Assembly (NCBI RefSeq): GCF_003473485.1
Contig: NC_053042.1
Span: forward strand, 1,748,501-1,812,500
DNA from: Medicago truncatula
Lineage: Eukaryota > Streptophyta > Magnoliopsida > Fabales > Fabaceae
Reading direction: 5' to 3'
Length of the DNA: 64,000 nt
Positions 46,261-59,189 of this stretch are shown here, one piece after another (the first letter of the stretch is position 1; each line of letters begins with the position of its first letter). The notes beneath the pieces are model-generated. The model was not told the origin of the DNA. It saw only the letters and a program-made list of their open reading frames with translations, and did no database searches. The translations under genes were made by a program, and so were the position numbers.

Positions 46261-47919
46261 TTACATTACATCCACTTCAACATCAACATGAGACCCGCCC
46301 TTATTTCCTTCTAGTTCTTCAAAATAATCCTCCCGAACATTATTAGCTAGCATAAGTGCAATCAACCAAAGCAGAGATGAATCAAGAGATAAAAATGCAC
46401 CACCTCCAAAGAGTCCGGTTTTAGCTGTAGGGCATGTGTAGTTGATATCGCGATGCACGTTGCGTGTAAGGTGCAACTGTTCTGTGATTGTTGGCCATAT
46501 TAGGAACATTGCAGCTAATCCAGTAGTAAACCTAAAGTAAATAGAACATTTCACATAATATATCCGAAATGAGAATAATTTAGATACCTAAAGTAAATAT
46601 CATTTCACAAATGTAATCTCAAGGGACGATGTTCAAATTCAGTCACAACAGGTGTAGAATGATGATTATTAATTAATGTTTTCTTTATTAATACTAATTT
46701 TAAAAAGATTATTATTGAATACTGCTCATAAATTTATTGTAAAATGGGATTCATGATTTTAGTTTTGCTAATAAATATTGTAACAATTACAACCTTTCAT
46801 AATGGATAACAGAATCAAAAAATTTATTTTGAAATAATACCATAAGAACCAACTTATAATTATGATCATAGTATAAATTGAATCTTATATTTCAAAAAAA
46901 ATAATGGTAAAATTAAATTTGTTTATTGAGATTTAGTAGCTGAAAATTTAATAAAAATTTGAAAAACAAAGGGTGAAGAAACATACAATGCAACATTGAA
47001 GAATGCTGAGAAACAAAAGTGTTTTAACATAGCTCCTTGTGGAACAATCTTTCCTTTATAAGGGTAAAACAGAGACATATACCCAACCACGGTGGATACA
47101 ATAAGAAAAACTGTTGAAAGAACCCCCAATACAACAGTTGGATCAGATGGATACCGACATGTCACAGAGACACGATCATTACTAGGTACTGGTGTTCCAG
47201 CTGCAGGCTGTCACAACATAAAATATAATTTTATATATATGTATACATATGAATGCATATGTAATTATAATCAATGTTTGTTATCAATGCATAAATATTA
47301 GAAATCAAATACATGGTTTAGAATGAAATCAATCAGGTCACAATTACAAACATGATATTTATAGTGTCTAATGACTTCATATTGAGATACCATCTTGTGC
47401 TGCATATGCTTGTTTTTGGCTAGTGATATTTGACCAGGCTGGTCGTACGGTGTTCTTACATAATTATTTTGTTATTGAAAAATAAAATGTCGGCCTCAAA
47501 TGTGTGATCACACATTTGCTAAAACGGTTCATTAGATTAAGATTGAATAACGTGTGTAATATGCATATGATGGTTAATCATGTAACTGCATCAAATGCGT
47601 GAGAATTTCTCCACAACATGATATGAACGAAATCAACAACATCATTTATATAAGTTATTTCTCTACACATATGGAAATTTTTTTATTTTGATGTTACATT
47701 GAGAAAGCAAAAACAAATCAAACAAATATATCATCTCATCTTTTAAAGGCTTCTCAAAAAAATCTCTTCATTTAAATGATCAAATATATTATTACTTATG
47801 ATTCCATTTCACATTCTTGTGTTCGTTACCTTCTTATTTTCTGCAATAACCCCTAAAACAAAAGACACGACGCCGCACACTGTCACAATGGAACCCATTT
47901 GTTTCACCGTGGCCACCAT
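46261..47919 (-). CDS. DUF1218 four-helix membrane protein (MWL/DEAL-like)
   Basis: Three minus-strand exons (47830-47919, 46987-47207, 46261-46531) join in frame to 582 nt, 193 residues. Four hydrophobic segments are visible: near residues 9-27 (GSIVTVCGVVSFVLGVIA), 54-75 (VVLGVLSTVFLIVSTVVGYM), 89-115 (around FSAFFNVALFTTGLAAMFLI) and 145-168 (FLSLDSSLLWLIALMLAN). Conserved cysteines sit in VTCRYP and INYTCPTAKTG. This is the plant DUF1218 family, whose studied members modify wall lignin or affect bilateral leaf symmetry, so a role at the endomembrane or cell surface is likely. The C-terminus is acidic. Exon 2 begins at PAAGTP because only that acceptor (before 47207) keeps frame. Specific function is not assigned. 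Confidence 0.88.
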
Positions 47920-47929
47920 TATATATGCT

Positions 47930-48359
47930 CTGCATTAAACACATTTCAAATTACAAATAGTAGTAATTAACATTTAACAACATATAAGCAACGTTGAAAC
48001 AATGAAATTCACAATAATAACTAGTTACATACTTGAAATTTGTAGACTTAAAGCGAGAGGAGGGGAAGATGATATGGTTGTGGAAATAATTGTTCACCTC
48101 TCTCTCATATTACTTCTTTTTGTCTGGCTAGTTTCATTGCACGAGATGCATAAAGATTTGATGATTAGTGGACCGTAGAATTCGGGTGAGTTAACTTTGT
48201 TTAGATGGTAGCAGCTAGCAATCACCGATATTTATGCAAATAATATCAAGAAGTCATCCTATTTGCCTCAATTTTGACACCAATGATACAATAAATTCAA
48301 CCATGAATTTGGATGCGAATTGTGGTTACATTCACCATTTTTTTCTTTTCATATTTCAA

Positions 48360-48392
<33 letters not shown>

Positions 48393-48960
48393 CAATTATT
48401 AATAAATAGAATGCATCAATGCATCAAAATCTTTTAATATATAAATGTATTGCGAAAGTTTTATACAATAATAAAGCTTTTTTTGGATAGAAACACAAGT
48501 GCAATGAGTCATCCAAGTCATACCCATTCAACCACCCTTACGACCAATCAAGGAACACTAAAAAATACTTTATAAAAAACTGACCCAACAGATTAAGAGA
48601 CTTGAAACAAAAAATTAACGAGGCCTTTTAAATTTTTTCTTTTAACAAAATATTTAATTTTGTGGAGATCAAATTTGAACTCGTGACCAAAAGTATTTGA
48701 GGTCTTTTTAATAGCTTTTCTTGATCCAGGGACATGTCTAATAGCGTGGTACACTTTCAGGGACTCAAACGAAGGTTTATTCGAAAAATAATTGAGAAGA
48801 TTTTGTTTGGGGGACGTCCACATTAGACAAGTGAGAGACACCACTTTTACTAAAAACCTTAAAACAAAGAATTTATGAGCTTCTTTACTTATTAAGTGTT
48901 CAACCTCCACTCTTCTACACAATATGTGACATATAAGTCACACTTTCACAAATCAGATTC
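47930..48960. other. Upstream region of the DUF1218 gene
   Basis: No gene. It holds an (AAT)n run at 48361-48393. A stretch at 48505-48560 (GAGTCATCCAAGT, TTCAACCACC) recurs at 57630-57685 with changes, marking a dispersed repeat. Otherwise AT-rich. Confidence 0.4.
48361..48393. repeat. (AAT)n microsatellite
   Basis: About 10 uninterrupted AAT units upstream of the DUF1218 gene. Confidence 0.9.
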
Positions 48961-48984
48961 ATTTCCATATATAGACATGTAACA

Positions 48985-49500
48985 AAACCCGCCCCGTCCC
49001 CGCCCTGAATTTAACGGGGAAAGGCCGATTTAACCAGGTGCAGGTGCGGGTGTGGGGGAAATTGAAATTTTTAGTACGGGGGGCAGGGGATGCTTACACC
49101 CGCCCCGCCCCGCCCCGCACCCACCCTTGCCTCGCATCCGCTTTTTGAAATTTACTTTATTAAATTTTATAATCTTATTTTCATAAGTACCAACCTATTT
49201 TAATATATTATTACTCTCTAGAAACATATTTATTATAATTATTTTTCTCTTTTGAAAAAAGTTTATTAGATATTTAATTATTAATATAATTATTGTTTTT
49301 TGTTGTTATGAAAAAATAAAAAAATATGCATTTTTTAAATATTTTGTAAAAAATAGAGTTTTCGCGGATGGAGATAGGGGCGGGGCCAGGAGACCCATCC
49401 TCATTGAGGGTGGGTTGGATGTTCAATTTTACTCCCAATATAGTTTGGGAACGGGGGCGGAAATGCTTAAACCCACCCCCGATCCACCCCATTAACGTTG
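48985..49500. repeat. GC-rich foldback element
   Basis: Two GC-rich ends enclose an AT-rich centre. The left (48989-49140) has AACCCGCCCCGTCCCCGCCC, GCAGGTGCGGGTGTGGGGG and CGCCCCGCCCCGCCCCGC. The right (49365-49500) has GATAGGGGCGGGGCC, GGAACGGGGGCGG and CCCACCCCCGATCCACCCC. The ends are imperfectly inverted. The composition is strikingly different from everything around it and matches a plant repeat type that starts ACCCGCCCCG. Confidence 0.55.
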
Positions 49501-49929
49501 TTTGATTTGGAAATCGGATTTAGTTAGAAATAGATGTAAAATCAACCGAAACCAAACTCCTATTCATTTGATAGTTTTTTTTTTCTTTATAAAAAAAAAA
49601 CTGAACCAAATCATCAATTTGATACACCCCTACACACACCAAGTGGGAGAGGAAAAAAGAGCATGTGGATGTGCTGGAAATACAACCCAATGTGGGGGGT
49701 TATGGATTAGAGCAAAGACACTTTTTGTTCGGATATTGGATAAGCTGAACAAAACAATGGGACAGTGATGCGTTGGAAAACAACTTAAAAGTCTTAAACG
49801 TTAAGAATATGACTCTGTATCCACGTAGCTAGCAAGTCTATTCTGATATCATAGAATTCAAAAGTATGCCATCAAGCTTCTCGTGATCTTTCTTTTGTTC
49901 CTCTTATCGTTCTTTAATATTATTAATTA

Positions 49930-50238
49930 CTCGATCCGTTTTAAAATACATTTCCATTTAAAAAAAATCACAGTAATCAAGAAATCAAATAAATTTTGTT
50001 ATTTTTGATGAAATTATATGTGTGTTTTCTATAATAGCATTAACCATTTATTATTTTATTCTATTTTTCTCTCTCTGCAATAACTAATGTTGCATTGAAA
50101 CTTAAAAGTAACAAGTATTGTGAAACAAAATTATTCATTAAAATAAATTCACTAAAACATCAAAAGTTTTGGTATATAATTAAAGTTCTAAAACATCAAA
50201 AGAAAAGGAATAGAGGAAGTATTATGAAACGGAGGGAG
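49930..50238. mobile_element. Stowaway-like MITE
   Basis: Begins CTCGATCCGTTTTAAAATA and ends TATTATGAAACGGAGGGAG, inverted, with TA on both sides (49928-49929 and 50239-50240), the normal Stowaway target duplication. The interior is AT-rich. Confidence 0.75.
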
Positions 50239-50398
50239 TAATAAACATACTTGTCATTACAGCATATCAATCAATTTGTTAATAAAAAAGAAAGAAATAG
50301 TAAAAGCAATGAACAAAAATCAAATATTGGTTGGACCAATGAATCAGTTGACATCTCAAGTGAACTAAAGACCATTGTGTACTTATTTGGCAAATGCG

Positions 50399-50807
50399 GA
50401 GAAAGTCTTGGTTGAACATAGAGACATACTTGCTTCGACACAAATCTAAATCAATATGTTTGGGCACACACACAAAATTAAAAGAAAAAGAAAAGAGAAT
50501 AAAATTGAATAATGTTAATTGATTTGACTAATATTTTTTCTTAATTTTTTTTTTCATTTCATGTGAGAGAGGGTCTAAACAATATTTATTTGTGATTGTA
50601 TCTATGAAAGATTTTCTAGTTGGGCACATACCCAACACTTCAATTTTAGGCGCACGCACAAAACCAAGAAAAAATTAAAGAAATATAAAATTATAATATA
50701 TCAATTGATGTGACTAAATACTTTTTGTTTAATTTTGTTAGTTTTTATGTAAGTATGCGTTCAAAATTGAAGTGTTTGGGTATGTGTCCAACCAAGACTT
50801 TCTCACT
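50399..50807. mobile_element. Foldback element with AAGTCTTGGTTG ends
   Basis: The left end GAGAAAGTCTTGGTTGAACA is mirrored by TGTCCAACCAAGACTTTCTC at the right. A second inverted pair lies inside: GGGCACATACCCAACACTTC (50622-50641) against GAAGTGTTTGGGTATGTGTC (50769-50788). Non-coding. Confidence 0.65.
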
Positions 50808-51980
50808 ATAGCATCTGGACCACTGATCCACCATTAACTGTATTATATATATTTCAAAATATTTTAAAATTCATTGAAGTTAACTAGGGTGGATTTATAC
50901 ACATTTTTTTTTTTTTATAAACACACGTCCATCAAAAAGCTTCAAATAGCAGCTTCACAATTTTCACGATTCCGCCGTTTTGGGATGCGATATTTTAATG
51001 TGACCTGATTTCTAATTTAAATCCAAACAAACACTTAATTGATTTTGATATTATTGATGATAGAAACTAGAAATTACTTCTGGAATTATAGATCCATCCA
51101 TCTATACTCGAAAGGAAATCTGATAAAACAACTGCTGTTGGTAAGAAATGAAATTATAAATTTATAATCCCTTTTGAGCTAAGTTCTTGGTCTAAATGTT
51201 TGTTTCTAAGAACGCGCTATAATAAAAAAAAAAACTTGAAAAAAACACTATAATAAACATAAACATTTTTGTATTATTATATTGTACATGTAAATGACTC
51301 CCCCATGACAAGTGGGATTTCTTATATTTTTTCTAGAATAAGCAGCATGGTTGGTGCCATTAGCCTGAGAATGCTTGTCTGCACACTTGTTTTTCTTTAA
51401 CATTTCCCTTATATATAAAGCTAAAGATGAATCGGACTACAAAGGTTTATCAAGATCGTAACATTTCCCTTGTATTTGATGCACTTTTGGCCCATCATAA
51501 TTAATCTTTTGAAATACTAACAAATGATTTTAGAACATTGTTTTAAGCATCAAAACGTAGCAACTTTTACATTGGAAATTGTATATTTATAATTTTTATA
51601 TATGTTTGACTTATATTTTAAAAAAAAATTCTTATTATAGGTTCCTTAAACAATATCCTTAACATACTTATTAGTTATTAAAAATGCACTTAATCTTTTT
51701 ATTAAGGGAGTCAAATTTCAAATTATTCGATCATTATTATATATAAAAATTAATATTTTAAATTTATTTATTAAATGATATATGCGATTTTATAATAAAT
51801 CTAAAATATAGATATTTGTCTATAAGAACGACTTAGAGTGTAAGTATTTTATCCAAAGAAAAAATAAAAAATTAACAATAAAAAGATTCTCTCTCATCAT
51901 TCAATAATGCCTGCCTACTTCATTCACCAATTACCTTTTCTGTCTCTATGTATGCTTCATCAGTATCACCTCAAAAGTTC
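50808..51980. other. Upstream region of the GH17 gene
   Basis: AT-rich with no gene recognised. The last part leads into the GH17 promoter. Confidence 0.35.
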
Positions 51981-51987
51981 CCTGAAA

Positions 51988-51995
51988 TATAAAAG
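51988..51995 (+). promoter_or_regulatory. Probable TATA box of the GH17 gene
   Basis: TATAAAAG lies 240 bp ahead of the ATG at 52236 and is followed at once by CT-rich sequence (CCCTCTCTGCC, TTTTCTCTGCC), typical of a plant leader. Confidence 0.5.
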
Positions 51996-52235
51996 TCCCT
52001 CTCTGCCATCCAAAGAGATCTGTTTATCTTTTCTCTGCCTTTTCAGATACCCTTTCCAACTCTTCTTCAACTTTCTTTCTTCATAAAAATTTCCATTTCA
52101 GTCTTTTACTTCACATGCTTCACCCAGTTATTATCTTCACAAGTAATACAAAAAAAAAAAAACCATTTTTTTAGCTTCATTTTGATTCAAAGTTAGTAAA
52201 GTTTTGATTTTTTCAACTTGGTCTTTGAATTCTTG

Positions 52236-55200
52236 ATGGAGGGTAAAAAATTCAGGATATATTTTGTTCTTATGATGTTATTTGCTACATCAGTGTTGGA
52301 AGTGGGTGGAATTGGAGTTAACTGGGGAACACAGTCAACACATCCATTACCACCATCTACAGTAGTGAAAATGTTAAAAGATAATGGTATTCAAAAAGTT
52401 AAGCTTTTTGATGCTGATCCAAATATTCTTGATGCTTTAAAGAAATCTGGGATTCAAGTTATGGTTGGTATACCAAATGATTTGCTTTATACTATGGCTA
52501 ATAGTCGTCAAGCTGCTGAAAAATGGGTTGCTAAGAATGTTTCAGCTCATGTTTCATCTGGTGGTGTAGATATCAGGTTGGTAAACTCTTTTGTTTCATT
52601 TGTGTTGAGTTTTTAATCTTTGGTTTAGATTTTGATTCTTGTATAGAGTGATTCTGTTGTTTATTCTGCATTTTGGTTGTTATGATTGTTTCAAATTAGG
52701 AGAGGTGAGAAATTATAGTGGTTTACCATAAAAAGTAAAACTTTTTACATAAAATGAGTGTTTTTAGTCCCTACAAAAGCAAAATAGGGATTAAAATTAG
52801 ACAAAATTTATGTAGGGACTAACTTGAAAATTTAAAAATTTTATAGTAAGAAAAGTGAAGACATATTTAACCAAGGGATTGAGCTCGAGTTGTTAATTAG
52901 TTTCACCAAAGACGAATCGTTCAAGAGAACCTGAGTTTGATTCCTGGTTGTAACGATTCTTGACGGCCAACCAAATTACAAGGGCCCTTCCGTAAGTAAA
53001 ATCATATTTAACCATCTATATACAAGTAAAGTAATAGGTTCTGCAGTTACAATCACATAGACAGGCACAAACACATTCTATTAATGTCAATAATCTTCAA
53101 CACATCAAATAGATGCAAGTAAAGGGATTTTATTAGATTTTTTGTTTGGTTTAGAAGAAGAGTTGGAAGGAGAGGAAAGATAACCCTCTTTCTGTTTGGT
53201 CCACAAGGGAGGAGAGTATTTTATTGGAAGGATAGGGAAAATTTACATTTTACGCTGTTATAAGCATTCAGTTAGAAAGTTTTTGCAGGAACTTTTTATA
53301 GGATGGTTCATGTAAGATTTAAAATAGTTGCTCCTCTCTCTTCTGCATTTGACGCGGTGAAAATATCGTTATGTTTGTCTTGCTGTGAGTTTGGCAAGTT
53401 TGTTGCACAAAAGACTGTTTTATGTGATTCAATCCTTTTGAGGAGTAATGGTATTGAGCAATTTTAGAAATATAGCATTTTGCAATTAGGAAGATACTTC
53501 CAATGTATGGAAATTACTCGGTGTTCCTTTGGAATGCTTAGCTGAGTCCATTGCAAGGTGTTTGGAATCATTAACTAGGATTTATATATCCTGCTGGTTT
53601 TTCTATTTGCTTTTTTATGAATGACATTATAGTTATAATCTCTGCCAAAAAGGACATGCCCCTTGATTCTTCATCTACAAATCATAGAAGAATATTTGGC
53701 AACATAAGATTCTTTCAACTATTTTTTTGGCAACATTGTATCTTTGCGTTCTTGCTTGAACTGAATTCAGTGGATTAAATTGATTAATTTAGCTGCAAAA
53801 GGGTGAAATTCAGATATGAGCCTAAATCCTTGTCCACTTGTACAAGTATCAACCTATTGTCAGTGTTTTAATTAAACGAGGACTGAAAGTAAAACATATT
53901 TTCAAAGTTCATACTTAGCTGGTAAGATAAAATATATGATTATTTACTCTGTTGCATGTGTAAAGTCTACAGGTTGTTATGTCTTTGCAATTTTTAGGGG
54001 GCTGACTGCATGGTTTTAAGTTGCGGTAATACTGGAAACCTTTTTATAATGCGGTAAAATACGAGCAAATGCGGTTGTGATGTGATGCGTTGTGTCTGCT
54101 CTTGCTATGTTTTCCATTTCTTGACCTGCTAGGACTGATGGCATTTCCTTAACTGTTAAACAAATGACTATTCATATGTATTTCAATGTTGCAGTTGTCT
54201 ATATTTTTCTTTAATTTTATTTCATGCAATTTTTTTCAAGGTACATTGCTGTTGGAAACGAACCTTTCTTGTCAACTTACAACGGTACCTTTGAAGCCAC
54301 AACACTTCCAGCTCTTGTAAATATCCAAAACGCTCTTATAAAAGCTGGTTTGGGAAGTTCAATCAAAGTCACCGTCCCTTCAAATGCTGATGTGTATCAG
54401 AGCTCATCAGGTAACCCTTCCGATGGCGACTTTAGGACAGACATCCATGATCTCATGGTTCAGATTGTCAAGTTTTTGAGTCAGAACAATGCTCCATTTA
54501 CAGTGAACATTTATCCTTTTATTAGTCTCTATGAAGATCCCAATTTTCCAGTTGACTATGCATTTTTCAACGGTTTTAGTGATCCTTTAAACGACAACGG
54601 GAAGATCTACGACAATGTCTTTGATGCTAACTATGATACTCTAGTATGGGCGTTGAATAAGAATGGTTTTGGTAACATGCCCATAATTGTTGGAGAGATC
54701 GGTTGGCCTACAGACGGAGACAGAAACGGAAATCTTCAACTCGCGCAACGTTTTAACCAAGGTTTCATGACTCGATTTATTGCCGGAAAGGGGACTCCAT
54801 TGAGACCTGGTCCTATGGATGCATACTTGTTTAGTTTAGTAGATGAAGACAACAAAAGCATTCAACCGGGCAACTTTGAACGTCATTGGGGATTGTTTTA
54901 CTACGATGGACGACCGAAATACCAACTCACCATTGGATCAAGAACCAACGGACTAGTAGGTGCTACCGGAGTAGCACATTTGCCCAAGAAGTGGTGTATT
55001 TTGAAACCCTCAGCGAACCTGAACAGTGATCAAGTTGCACCGAGTGTGTCTTATGCTTGCCAAAATGCAGATTGCACTAGTCTTGGCTATGGAACTTCAT
55101 GTGGTGGTTTAGATATCCGCGGTAACATCTCATATGCGTTTAATAGCTACTATCAGGTGAATGATCAGGTTGATGGCGCTTGCAAATTTCCCGGTCTTTC

Positions 55201-55330
55201 CACGGTCACTGACAGAGATCCTTCAACTCAGGATTGCACATTCCAAATCATGATCCAAACTGATTCTGCAAGAAAAATTGGGTCTCTTAGAATAGTACTG
55301 TTTGCTTTTTTGGTTGTTGCTTTTTTGTAA
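52236..55330 (+). CDS. GPI-anchored beta-1,3-glucanase (GH17 with X8 domain)
   Basis: Exons 52236-52576 and 54241-55330 join (AG + G) to 1431 nt, 476 residues. The start is the first true ATG; a TTG 18 bp upstream is ignored. A signal peptide ([17 protein letters not shown]) leads into [16 protein letters not shown], the usual GH17 opening. The acid/base Glu is in [17 protein letters not shown] and the nucleophile Glu in [15 protein letters not shown], both intact. A Cys-rich X8/CBM43 domain follows (about residues 370-455: [33 protein letters not shown]) and then a hydrophobic tail ([12 protein letters not shown]) fitting GPI attachment. Such enzymes cut callose at the cell wall, and some act at plasmodesmata. 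The intron position inside the DIR-Y codons is a family trait. Confidence 0.93.
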
Positions 55331-58240
55331 TCTTAAATACTATAAAGATTCTGGATTTTTAATTCATTTTTGGATAAAGTAAACTGTATTTATTTTGATT
55401 ATCATATTTAACAAATTGGATGTATCTGCCAAAGGAAAACTACATGTTGAAGACAGCAGAAGATTATTGGCGTGTTCAATAATAATTGACAAAATTTCCT
55501 TAAAATCTGGAATTCAGATTTCTAGTATCACATGCAAATGTAGCAACTTAAAATAATTGTTGGCAACATTCCCTTAAATCACGGGAAGAGTTTTATTTTG
55601 GAATTCAGATTTTAGTGAATAAATCCTTGAGATTATCAGAAAATATTATTGTCCACCAACTCCACAAGTCACAAACAATCGTCCTTCGTGAGCATAGCTC
55701 AGTTTGTAGGGACAACGCATAATATATGCAAGGTCTCGGGTTCAAACCCTGACCACAACAAAAAAAAAATCTTTAATCACATGCAATAAATCTATAACAC
55801 AAATCACAATACTAAAAAATACTATCTATAAAATAAAAATATGGTTGAGACGTGTGAAGACACACCGTTTTCAAGACGAAAATCCTCCTTGATTCAAAAG
55901 GCTTTTAAAAAAATTCCAAGTAACATAACTACGAGAAGATTATCATTGTTAAGTTAACCATATATATATGTAGAAAGAATGAAACATTTTTCAGTAAAAA
56001 TGAATTAAAACAAAGTTTATAAAGATCAAAATAAGTTTGTATCTCTTAGGTTTCTCGTTATCTCTCCCACACAACTACGTAGCTATGAAAGATGCATATT
56101 ATACTTTATCAAATTGGTGTTAGATTGAAAAGATATAGGTTGAAGAAGTCTCACATCGCTAAAAATTGTAAAGGAAAAGCGAGACCAATACTATATATAG
56201 GCTCTAATTATGTGTTGCAAAATGCACAGGTCGAAAACATTTTAAGTTTGTATATGATTTTTCTCTCTCTTATACTATACTCTTGTCCTAGAGTGTTCCT
56301 GAGGTAAAGTTAAGTATTTGCTTTGGAGGGTGTGGGTGTTCGAGCATAGTCATTAGACAACAATCGTGATTTTCTTTTTCTCCAATTCGTAAGTTTCCCA
56401 AATAAAGGAGTCTTTAGGTTCAATCTGAAACAAAATGATTTGTACATGTAGAACTACATAAAAATCAAAATGGAGAGTTTCATATTAGGGATGCTCTAAG
56501 AAGTTTTTTTTCTTCATCAAAAATCTCCAATGCAATGCTAATTGTCGCCTTTCAATGCCAAATAAGAATGACTCTTATTCAACATATTCATTTGGATACA
56601 AGCCACCGTTTGCAGAGATAAATTGTTGATATTTCAAATGTCTCGTGTTAAATCTGATTTTATGTTGCTTCTTTACGACTCCATCGTATGTAACATTTTG
56701 GTTATATATCTTCTAGTTTATGCCACAGATAGACACTATCTTGCCAACTAGCATAAAAAAAAAATGATAAATCCTTATTTGATGATGCAAACTGGGAATT
56801 ATTTTGTAAATCAATTTTGCTACTACTCCTAATTATTTTGGTGTTTTTTGAATTTTGATCTTGGAATATATGATATGATGGTGTCCTCTGATAATCTGAA
56901 CAACACAACAAATTCAAATTATACCAAATTGATTGGATTTGATCTTGATAGAAAAACAGTCTCATTTAAGCCAACCAATATTACCAATTTCTGAAAATTT
57001 GCTGTGTATACTAATAGAATATTATGCTATATTAAGCCAAGTGGAATACTATGCTAATGAAAATGTGTGATTCTTAGAATTATGTTGTTGTCTTATGATT
57101 AATTCCTTTTCTAAAAAATGTTTATGTATTGATGACTTGTCTTGACATCAATCTATTTGGTATTGTCTTGGAATTATTTCGTTTTTATTGGACTCATACC
57201 TCATCAAGTTTGATATAATTTAGGATCGAATTTGAATCTAAAATTCGTTCCAACTAATGTTAAGGTCGGATTCGAGTCACATATAACTCAACCTAACTTG
57301 TCCATCAAAAACCCTTGAGAATAGAAAAGATATGTGCAGTGATAATATAAATGGCAAAGTAAAGGTGATAGTGTCTCATGTATTGTATTACTTTTATCTA
57401 GTTTTATAAGATAAATGTGTCACAGCAATAAATTTGTTGAAAATGAAGATTAATTCCTACTACTACCTTCAAATTTACCTTTTAAAATGATAGTTAAGCA
57501 TCTCAATAAAGGTTTCTAGTTAAGTCTACAGACTCTTTTCGAATCTATGTGGACTCGCGAGTCTAAGAACCTTGGACACTAGTGCATACTACTACTATTA
57601 TTGATGAATATTGTTAAAATTTCTCATACAAATGAGTCATCCAAGTTCCCTTCAACCACCTTCACAACCAACCAAACAACACTAACTTCTAACCAATAAT
57701 TCATCATTTATAAAGGCATAAGGCTTATGTAATGTAAGCTCCTGTACCAAAGAAAAAGAAGCCAAAACGAGAAAAAAATTGAAATTGCAACAGAGTGATG
57801 GATTCCTTCTTCTGTTTAGAATTATAGGATAGGATATTGTATTGTAATTTTAATTACTTAGGCTTACCATGATGACCTTAACTATATAAATAACTTTTAC
57901 TAATTATCCATCTATCACTTTAATTATACAGTTTTTGTACTGTTAAACCTTAACAAACTTCCATTTGTTATACAAAATTCATGACTGTTATTATAGAACA
58001 AATTTTACATGTTCAGATTATCATACTTGTAGATTAAATTATAAGCAAAATCAACTATTTAATTTATCAGGATAAGCATATCTAGATTGCCCAGTATGTG
58101 TATATTATAATTGATGAGCAAAATCAAGTTGAACAGATTGTCATATTGTGTCTCAACGATTTTCATATTTAAATTATAGTTGATAATAAATGTGTATATC
58201 TTGTTCAGATTTAATCTATCAGGATAATCATATTTGTCGG
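55331..58240. other. Intergenic region between the GH17 gene and the PEARLI-4-like pseudogene
   Basis: Includes the GH17 3' UTR, a SINE copy at 55688-55770, and a dispersed repeat at 57630-57685 shared with 48505-48560. Otherwise AT-rich with no gene recognised. Confidence 0.4.
55688..55770 (+). mobile_element. Truncated SINE copy
   Basis: GTGAGCATAGCTCAGTTTGT and GGGTTCAAACCCTGACCACA reproduce the A and B box halves of the SINE at 21759. The A-tail starts directly after the B-box half, so the non-tRNA body is missing. No clear target-site duplication. Confidence 0.7.
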
Positions 58241-58254
58241 AATGTTCAAATCAA

Positions 58255-58800
58255 GTTGGACACTATGTTTTCTAATCCACCCTCAAATAACGCTGAGGAA
58301 ATTGTTGCCATGGTGAGAAATGACAACGGTGATGAGGTTGATTCTAAAACACAATCTCGTTGAAACGTATACCAACGTTTTTTTTTTTTGAAAAAATATG
58401 GAGATATTGTTAAGAATTTTTTGTCAAAGTCGGCGGAGCTCCGTTCATCATTGTTGGAGTTAATTTGTGCAGTCGTGTTATACTTTGAAACAAAGAAACT
58501 TAGCCAAATCAGAGAAAGTGACTTGGAAATCAAGATTATGAATGTGGATGTGAAATGCTCAGCACTAGGCTAACTATGTTACGTAAATCATGCATGATTC
58601 ACTCTGAAAGATTGCGATAAACTAAAAGTGGAGACAGACAATATTAAGAACCTCATTGCAGATGCTGAGAGTAAATTGGAAAAATATGAAGATAATAAGT
58701 AGGCATTGGCAAAGAAAGTGAATGAAATGGAAGAGAAGTTGGAAGAAACGAAAGACAAGTTGAAATACATGTATAGTGCATCAATGAAGTGAGTAATGAA
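58255..58800 (+). pseudogene. PEARLI-4-like (phospholipase-like) gene remnant
   Basis: Plus-strand peptide runs in broken frames. NPPSNNAEEIVAMVRNDNGD is followed by a stop, then KYGDIVKNFLSKSAELRSSL and LELICAVVLYFETKKLSQI in one frame. A helical stretch LKVETDNIKNLIADAESKLE ... KVNEMEEKLEETKDKLKYMY follows in another, with an in-frame TAG between. The KYGDI...RSSLLELIC pattern matches what I recall of the plant PEARLI-4/phospholipase-like family, whose C-terminus is coiled coil. Several stops and frame shifts make this a pseudogene. Assignment is by motif memory only. Confidence 0.5.
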
Positions 58801-59189
58801 ATTAAGGTAGAGAACATCAATGAACAGAGTTTGACTCAACAACAAACTCCTAAAATCAATTGAATACTCTTCCATGTGAATATATATTACCGTAGATTCA
58901 GTACTGCAAGTATACTACATTAATCTCTGATGAAAAGGCTGTACAAATACAAGTTATGGATTTAGATTGTATCCGGTATTATAATACATTCGTTGACATC
59001 AAATATATGATATGACAAGCATATTCATAATCTTGAGTTTATTTGCTTACATCTCTGTACTTGAAATTCTACATTGCTTTGACAACATAAACAATAAATA
59101 CTATAAAATGTCTTCTTTAATCCATAGTAGCATGCAGTAAGTGTTAGCATCATTTTAGGTGTTGATAGAAGTGTACCATATCAGTTAAA

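Noticed and set aside
58588-58875. Minus-strand hydrophobic frame opposite the PEARLI-4-like remnant
   Set aside because: It is the complement of the lysine/glutamate-rich coiled coil on the plus strand, which always reads as hydrophobic.
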